Shown piece after piece: positions 5,157 through 6,782 of a stretch of 6,782 nt of DNA (position 1 is the stretch's first letter; every line of letters starts with the position of its first letter). Source of the DNA: UBA6136 sp044237765. Lineage in GTDB: Bacteria; Pseudomonadota; Gammaproteobacteria; Methylococcales; Methylococcaceae. The DNA is taken from assembly GCA_044237765.1 (NCBI GenBank), contig JBIIEQ010000114.1, positions 1 to 6,782 on the forward strand. Reading direction: 5' to 3'. A model generated the notes under the pieces. It was given only the letters and a program-made list of their open reading frames with translations. It was not told the origin of the DNA and ran no database searches. A program made the position numbers and the translations under genes.

Positions 5157-6173
5157 TCAGGAGGGTGGTGTGAGCTCGGTTAATGGCCAGCGAGGGCGGG
5201 CGCTGATCTCCATTGGCTCATGCTGGCCTGCCATCAGGCGTTGGCATCCTGCATAAGCGATCATGGCGCCGTTATCGCCACAGAACTCCAGTCGGGGAAA
5301 ATATACTTGGCAACCTTCCTTGTGAGTCATGGTTTCCAATTGTTGACGCATCAGACGGTTAGCGCTGACGCCGCCGGCAACGACCAGTCGTTTGAGTCCG
5401 GTCTGCTGCAATGCGCGCCGGGTTTTGATGACCAGTGTGTCTACGACGGCCTTCTGAAATCCCGCCGCTATATCTGCCCGGTCCTGGGCGGTACCCTTTG
5501 TGGCTTGTAGCGTGACTACGGTATGGGTCTTGAGCCCACTGAAGCTGAAATCCAGGCCCGGGCGATCGGTCATCGGGCGGGGAAAATTGAATCGCCCAGC
5601 ATCGCCTTGATCCGCCAGTTTGGCGATCTCCGGCCCGCCGGGATAGCCGAGGCCAAGCATCTTGGCGGTTTTGTCAAATGCCTCGCCGGCTGCATCGTCC
5701 ACGGATTCGCCAAGGATTTCATAACGACCGATGCCCTCGACGCGCACGAGCTGCGTGTGACCGCCGGAGACCAAAAGAGCCAGGAATGGGAAGTCCGGCG
5801 GATCGGGTTCCAGCAACGGTGCGAGCAGATGGCCTTCCATGTGATGAATCCCAATGGACGGAATATTGAGGCTGAACGCCAGGCTGCGCGCGACGGAGGC
5901 ACCTACCAGCAGGGCGCCGATCAGGCCCGGGCCGCTGGTATAGGCAATGCCGTTGAGCCGGGTTTTGTCGATCCCGGCATCCGTGCATGTCTGCCGGATC
6001 AATGGGATGAGCTTCCTGATGTGGTCGCGTGATGCCAGTTCCGGGACAACGCCGCCATATTCCGCATGGGTCTTGATCTGGCTGTGCAGTTGATGCCCCA
6101 ACAGTCCACGCTCGGCCTGGTAGATCGCGACGCCGGTTTCGTCGCAGGACGTTTCGATTCCAAGAACAATCAC
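5157..6173 (-). CDS. tsaD: tRNA N6-adenosine threonylcarbamoyltransferase
   Basis: TsaD (Gcp/YgjD/Kae1) transfers the threonylcarbamoyl group from threonylcarbamoyl-AMP to A37 of tRNAs reading ANN codons, working with TsaB and TsaE after TsaC. It has 338 residues, the normal length (E. coli 337). The N-terminal ETSCDETG (7-14) is the ASKHA-fold phosphate loop. HHMEGH holds His111 and His115, and CGDNGAMIA holds Asp300, the three metal ligands, all present at the E. coli numbering. LVSGGHTQL (134-142), GEAFDKTAKMLGLGYPGG and VVAGGVSANRLMR are conserved blocks. The start is GTG 6173: minus-strand GAAGG ends 5 bases before it, and homology begins at once (MIVLGIETS). tsaD diverges from rpsU, a frequent arrangement in gammaproteobacteria. 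A hairpin that could hide its ribosome binding site is listed separately. Confidence 0.97.
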   Translation of the reverse strand: MIVLGIETSCDETGVAIYQAERGLLGHQLHSQIKTHAEYGGVVPELASRDHIRKLIPLIRQTCTDAGIDKTRLNGIAYTSGPGLIGALLVGASVARSLAFSLNIPSIGIHHMEGHLLAPLLEPDPPDFPFLALLVSGGHTQLVRVEGIGRYEILGESVDDAAGEAFDKTAKMLGLGYPGGPEIAKLADQGDAGRFNFPRPMTDRPGLDFSFSGLKTHTVVTLQATKGTAQDRADIAAGFQKAVVDTLVIKTRRALQQTGLKRLVVAGGVSANRLMRQQLETMTHKEGCQVYFPRLEFCGDNGAMIAYAGCQRLMAGQHEPMEISARPRWPLTELTPPS

Positions 6174-6178
6174 TGGAT

Positions 6179-6212
6179 CCTTCTTACCTTTGGTTTTATT
6201 CCGCTAAGAAGG
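6179..6212. repeat. 8-bp inverted repeat covering the tsaD ribosome binding site and the rpsU promoter
   Basis: CCTTCTTA (6179-6186) and TAAGAAGG (6205-6212) are perfect inverted arms 18 bases apart. In the tsaD direction the left arm is the Shine-Dalgarno sequence itself, so a tsaD leader starting beyond 6212 could fold and cover it. In the rpsU direction the arms flank the -35 box and touch the -10 box, so it could also be a protein-binding palindrome. Either role is inference. Confidence 0.4.
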
Positions 6213-6218
6213 TATAAT
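6190..6218 (+). promoter_or_regulatory. Sigma70-type promoter of rpsU-yqeY
   Basis: TTGGTT (6190-6195) and a perfect TATAAT (6213-6218) are separated by exactly 17 bases. Transcription would start near 6225, giving a leader of about 70 bases before rpsU. This fits the strong P1-type promoter expected at the head of the macromolecular-synthesis operon. Confidence 0.82.
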
Positions 6219-6293
6219 TATCCGCTTTTATTCGGCCCCGGTTCATCCGGCACTACAACGCATTGAATTCCTTGGGAATATTGGAAAGCTTAC

Positions 6294-6533
6294 ATGCCCT
6301 CGATCAAAATTAGAGAAAACGAACCCTTTGAAATCGCCATCCGCCGTTTCAAGCGCGCCTGTGAAAAGGCAGGTGTCCTGTCTGAGGTTCGTCGCCGCGA
6401 GTTCTACGAAAAGCCCACCGAGGAGCGCAAGCGTAAGGCGGCCGCAGCGGTAAAGAGGCATTTGAAGAAGCTTTCTCGTGAGCGCTTTGCTCTCCAGAAT
6501 CTCCGTAAGGGTCGTCCCCAGACTGAGCGTTAA
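6294..6533 (+). CDS. rpsU: 30S ribosomal protein S21
   Basis: S21 is a small basic protein of the 30S platform near the 3' end of 16S rRNA and assists start-site selection on mRNA. The first 56 residues (MPSIKIRENEPFEIAIRRFK onward, then CEKAGVLSEVRRREFYEKPT and RKRKAAAAVKRHLKKL) match the family closely. The total is 79 residues, against 71 in E. coli. The extra and changed part is the C-terminus after KKLSRE, which reads RFALQNLRKGRPQTER instead of the common short arginine-rich end. GGAAAG (6283-6288) lies 5 bases before ATG 6294 and is a good ribosome binding site. It is the first gene of the operon, and yqeY follows after 6 bases. Confidence 0.97.
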   Translation: MPSIKIRENEPFEIAIRRFKRACEKAGVLSEVRRREFYEKPTEERKRKAAAAVKRHLKKLSRERFALQNLRKGRPQTER

Positions 6534-6539
6534 GCTGCC

Positions 6540-6782
6540 ATGAGCGAGCTGAAGGCCCGCCTGCAGTCCGACATGAAGTCGGCTATGAAGGCTGGCGAAA
6601 AGCAGAGGTTGGGTGTCATTCGCTTGATGATGGCTGCGATCAAGCAGCGTGAAGTGGATGACAGGGTCGAGTTGGGGGATCAAGAGGTGGTCGGTGTGCT
6701 TGATCGGATGGTCAAGCAACGACGCGAATCCATTGCTCAGTATGATGACGCCGGGCGGTCTGACCTCTCTGCGGTGGAAAAG
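6540..6782 (+). CDS. yqeY: GatB/YqeY domain protein (partial, cut by window end)
   Basis: The frame starts at ATG 6540 and is open to the last base, giving 81 of about 150 expected residues. MSELKARLQSDMKSAMKAGE, then RLGVIRLMMAAIKQREVD, is the typical N-terminal helical bundle of YqeY, whose fold resembles the tail domain of the amidotransferase subunit GatB. VVGVLDRMVKQRRESIAQYDD continues the conserved region. The family's role is not firmly established; involvement in tRNA-dependent amidation or tRNA binding is suggested by the domain. It follows rpsU by 6 bases and commonly sits between rpsU and dnaG, so it belongs to the same operon. The ribosome binding site is weak, which suggests coupling to rpsU. 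Confidence 0.93.
   Translation, partial: MSELKARLQSDMKSAMKAGEKQRLGVIRLMMAAIKQREVDDRVELGDQEVVGVLDRMVKQRRESIAQYDDAGRSDLSAVEK

Noticed and set aside
5523..6032. Plus-strand open frame of 169 codons
   Set aside because: It lies wholly antisense to tsaD, whose identity is certain from its metal ligands and full-length match.
6243..6719. Minus-strand open frame of 158 codons
   Set aside because: It is antisense to rpsU and yqeY, both clearly coding.

Overview
The window looks like chromosomal DNA of a gammaproteobacterium of moderate to high GC content. This rests on the order tsaD / rpsU / yqeY, which is the start of the macromolecular-synthesis operon normally continued by dnaG and rpoD. The Enterobacteria-like FolB and FolK sequences and the tRNA-Pro(GGG) with an encoded CCA end agree with it. 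No species-level call is possible from sequence alone.

Left part (1-1730): accessory and decayed DNA. It begins with the last 27 codons of an unrecognised gene. Next comes a REP-associated / IS200-like tyrosine (Y1, HUH) transposase whose reading frame is intact over 283 codons except for three in-frame TAG codons. About 700 bases follow with no gene I can recognise, including what may be a broken small gene with a strong ribosome binding site.

Middle (1731-4469): a minus-strand tRNA-Pro(GGG) with its own sigma70-type promoter and intrinsic terminator. Then come two overlapping plus-strand genes: a stand-alone RibD C-terminal-type (DHFR-fold) reductase and a pteridine-reductase-type SDR. Facing them is a minus-strand folB-folK pair for two consecutive steps of folate synthesis. 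The four genes together form a pterin/folate neighbourhood.

Right part (4470-6782): plsY (acyl-phosphate glycerol-3-phosphate acyltransferase, membrane lipid synthesis) diverges from folB and converges on tsaD (tRNA t6A37 threonylcarbamoyl transferase). tsaD diverges from rpsU (ribosomal protein S21), which has a very good sigma70 promoter. rpsU is followed after 6 bases by yqeY, cut by the window end.

I do not see an undescribed defence, secretion or CRISPR-like system. The points most worth a second look are the transposase with only amber codons interrupting it, the paired reductases beside folB/folK, a possible Shine-Dalgarno-sequestering hairpin before tsaD, and a U-U mismatch in the tRNA-Pro acceptor stem.
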